This document shows positions 5,983 through 6,779 of a DNA stretch of 6,779 nt, piece after piece. Numbering within the stretch: position 1 is the first letter of the stretch; every line of letters starts with the position of its first letter. The stretch lies in the NCBI GenBank assembly GCA_037138055.1, contig JBAXJB010000050.1:1-6779 (forward strand). The letters run 5' to 3'. A program made the translations under genes and the position numbers. The stretch is from CAITNM01 sp037138055 (lineage in GTDB: Bacteria; Pseudomonadota; Alphaproteobacteria; Paracaedibacterales; CAITNM01). The notes below the pieces were generated by a model. It made no database searches, was not told the DNA's origin, and saw nothing but the letters and a program-made list of their open reading frames with translations.

Positions 5983-6732
5983 ATGTTAAAATATGTTTTG
6001 GTTGCACTTTTGTTTCCTTTTTTTTCAAAAATTTATGCAGCGGCAGTAGCTGAAGAAGAGGTGGAAATTCCTCGAAAACTTGTTGTTTCCACTGATGGAT
6101 TTAATTTTGAAGCATCTGCACGGTTACAGGAATTATTAAAAAAATCTGAGCCAGCTCATATCTGTGCATGTATTCAAGCAACGAATGTGTGTGCTTTAGT
6201 TTATCCATTTGTGCCAATTCAGCATATTTTTTTCTGGCATTTGGCACCAGATTCACCATCTGTTATTACGTCGTTTATTCCTTCATTGAAGGCAGCGTGC
6301 CCACAATATTTGTCTGTAATTGAAGCCGAACTTCAGTCTCTGGCGACTTTTTTTACACGGGCTGCATTTAATCAAATAAATGATGGTTACTTAGAAGGTG
6401 ATGTGCCAGTTCATGAAAAATGGGGAAATGCTGCAATTACATGTTTTAATATTTCTGAAGTGCTTACACCTATTCAAAATGAACACATGCGCTTTGAAAT
6501 TGCGTCGCACCTTATGCTGTTTATGCAATATCGTTCAACGCATTTGCTGACTTATTACGCAAAGGCATTGGCAGATGATTTTGCAAATTTAGAAAATAAT
6601 TATTACCCACTTTACTGTCTTACGCGTAGGTTAAAAGGGCACGACGAGCTGCAAACTGCATTATTAGAAAAACTAAAACTATATGGAGAATCATCAAGTG
6701 GGCCAAGCGTTATATTTTCTTTTGCTAGATAG
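5983..6732 (+). CDS. Uncharacterised exported protein (249 aa)
   Basis: I do not recognise this family. From ATG 5983 it begins MLKYVLVALLFPFFSKIYAA, a standard signal peptide with Lys3, a hydrophobic core and an AVA cleavage site (21-23) before EEE. The mature part of about 226 residues should be periplasmic, surface-exposed or secreted. It has six cysteines (61, 63, 70, 106, 154, 212), including a CAC pair at 61-63; the even number allows disulfides. An aromatic-rich segment FVPIQHIFFWHL (76-87) and helical stretches (105-130, 165-200, 218-234) are visible. A GTG at 5974 is in frame, but the GGTG at 5973-5976 looks more like a weak ribosome binding site six bases before the ATG. The gene is AT-richer than the operon genes. 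It is divergent from the 163-residue exported protein and shares a control region with it. Confidence 0.82.
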   Translation: MLKYVLVALLFPFFSKIYAAAVAEEEVEIPRKLVVSTDGFNFEASARLQELLKKSEPAHICACIQATNVCALVYPFVPIQHIFFWHLAPDSPSVITSFIPSLKAACPQYLSVIEAELQSLATFFTRAAFNQINDGYLEGDVPVHEKWGNAAITCFNISEVLTPIQNEHMRFEIASHLMLFMQYRSTHLLTYYAKALADDFANLENNYYPLYCLTRRLKGHDELQTALLEKLKLYGESSSGPSVIFSFAR

Positions 6733-6779
6733 TGTAGTCACGAGACATTAGCCCAAAGAGCGATGCACCGAATATGAAT
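6733..6779. other. Window edge without a supportable feature
   Basis: These 47 bases after the last stop contain no hairpin with a T-run and no start codon with a ribosome binding site. The ATG at 6774 is too close to the edge to judge. Confidence 0.5.

Noticed and set aside
1..6779. CRISPR array, insertion sequence or transposase
   Set aside because: No regularly spaced direct repeats and no transposase-like protein are present.

Overview
The window carries seven protein genes, five of them recognisable. Gene order, protein sequences and intergenic repeats suggest an alphaproteobacterium with a moderately low GC content. The rpmF-plsX-fabH cluster, a clade-3 type PepF peptidase, a DhnA-type class I aldolase and the intergenic palindromes fit this. 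A host-associated lineage such as Holosporales or Rickettsiales is plausible, but that placement is inference from recalled resemblance, not a search result.

Layout from left to right. Positions 1-220 hold no gene; they contain a 73-nt cloverleaf-shaped palindromic element (113-185) and a second repeat-like stretch (about 59-98). Positions 221-2406 hold a compact minus-strand operon, rpmF > plsX > fabH. It joins ribosomal protein L32 to two enzymes of lipid synthesis: PlsX makes acyl-phosphate for phospholipid synthesis and FabH starts fatty-acid chains. plsX and fabH overlap by one base (TAGTG), and fabH starts with GTG. Positions 2407-2520 are a divergent promoter region. Positions 2521-4299 encode an M3-family oligoendopeptidase F on the plus strand, converging on a class I fructose-bisphosphate aldolase at 4360-5283 on the minus strand. 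The aldolase has no visible Shine-Dalgarno sequence, and its best -10 box lies so close to the ATG that the transcript may be leaderless.

Positions 5350-6732 hold two divergent genes that I do not recognise (163 and 249 residues). Both begin with an export signal. The 141-bp gap between them has an extended -10 promoter facing each gene. Immediately upstream of each -10 lies one arm of a perfect 10-bp inverted repeat (TTAACATAAA / TTTATGTTAA). This near mirror-symmetric control region, with its two orphan exported proteins, is the least explained part of the window. The last 47 bases show nothing I can support.
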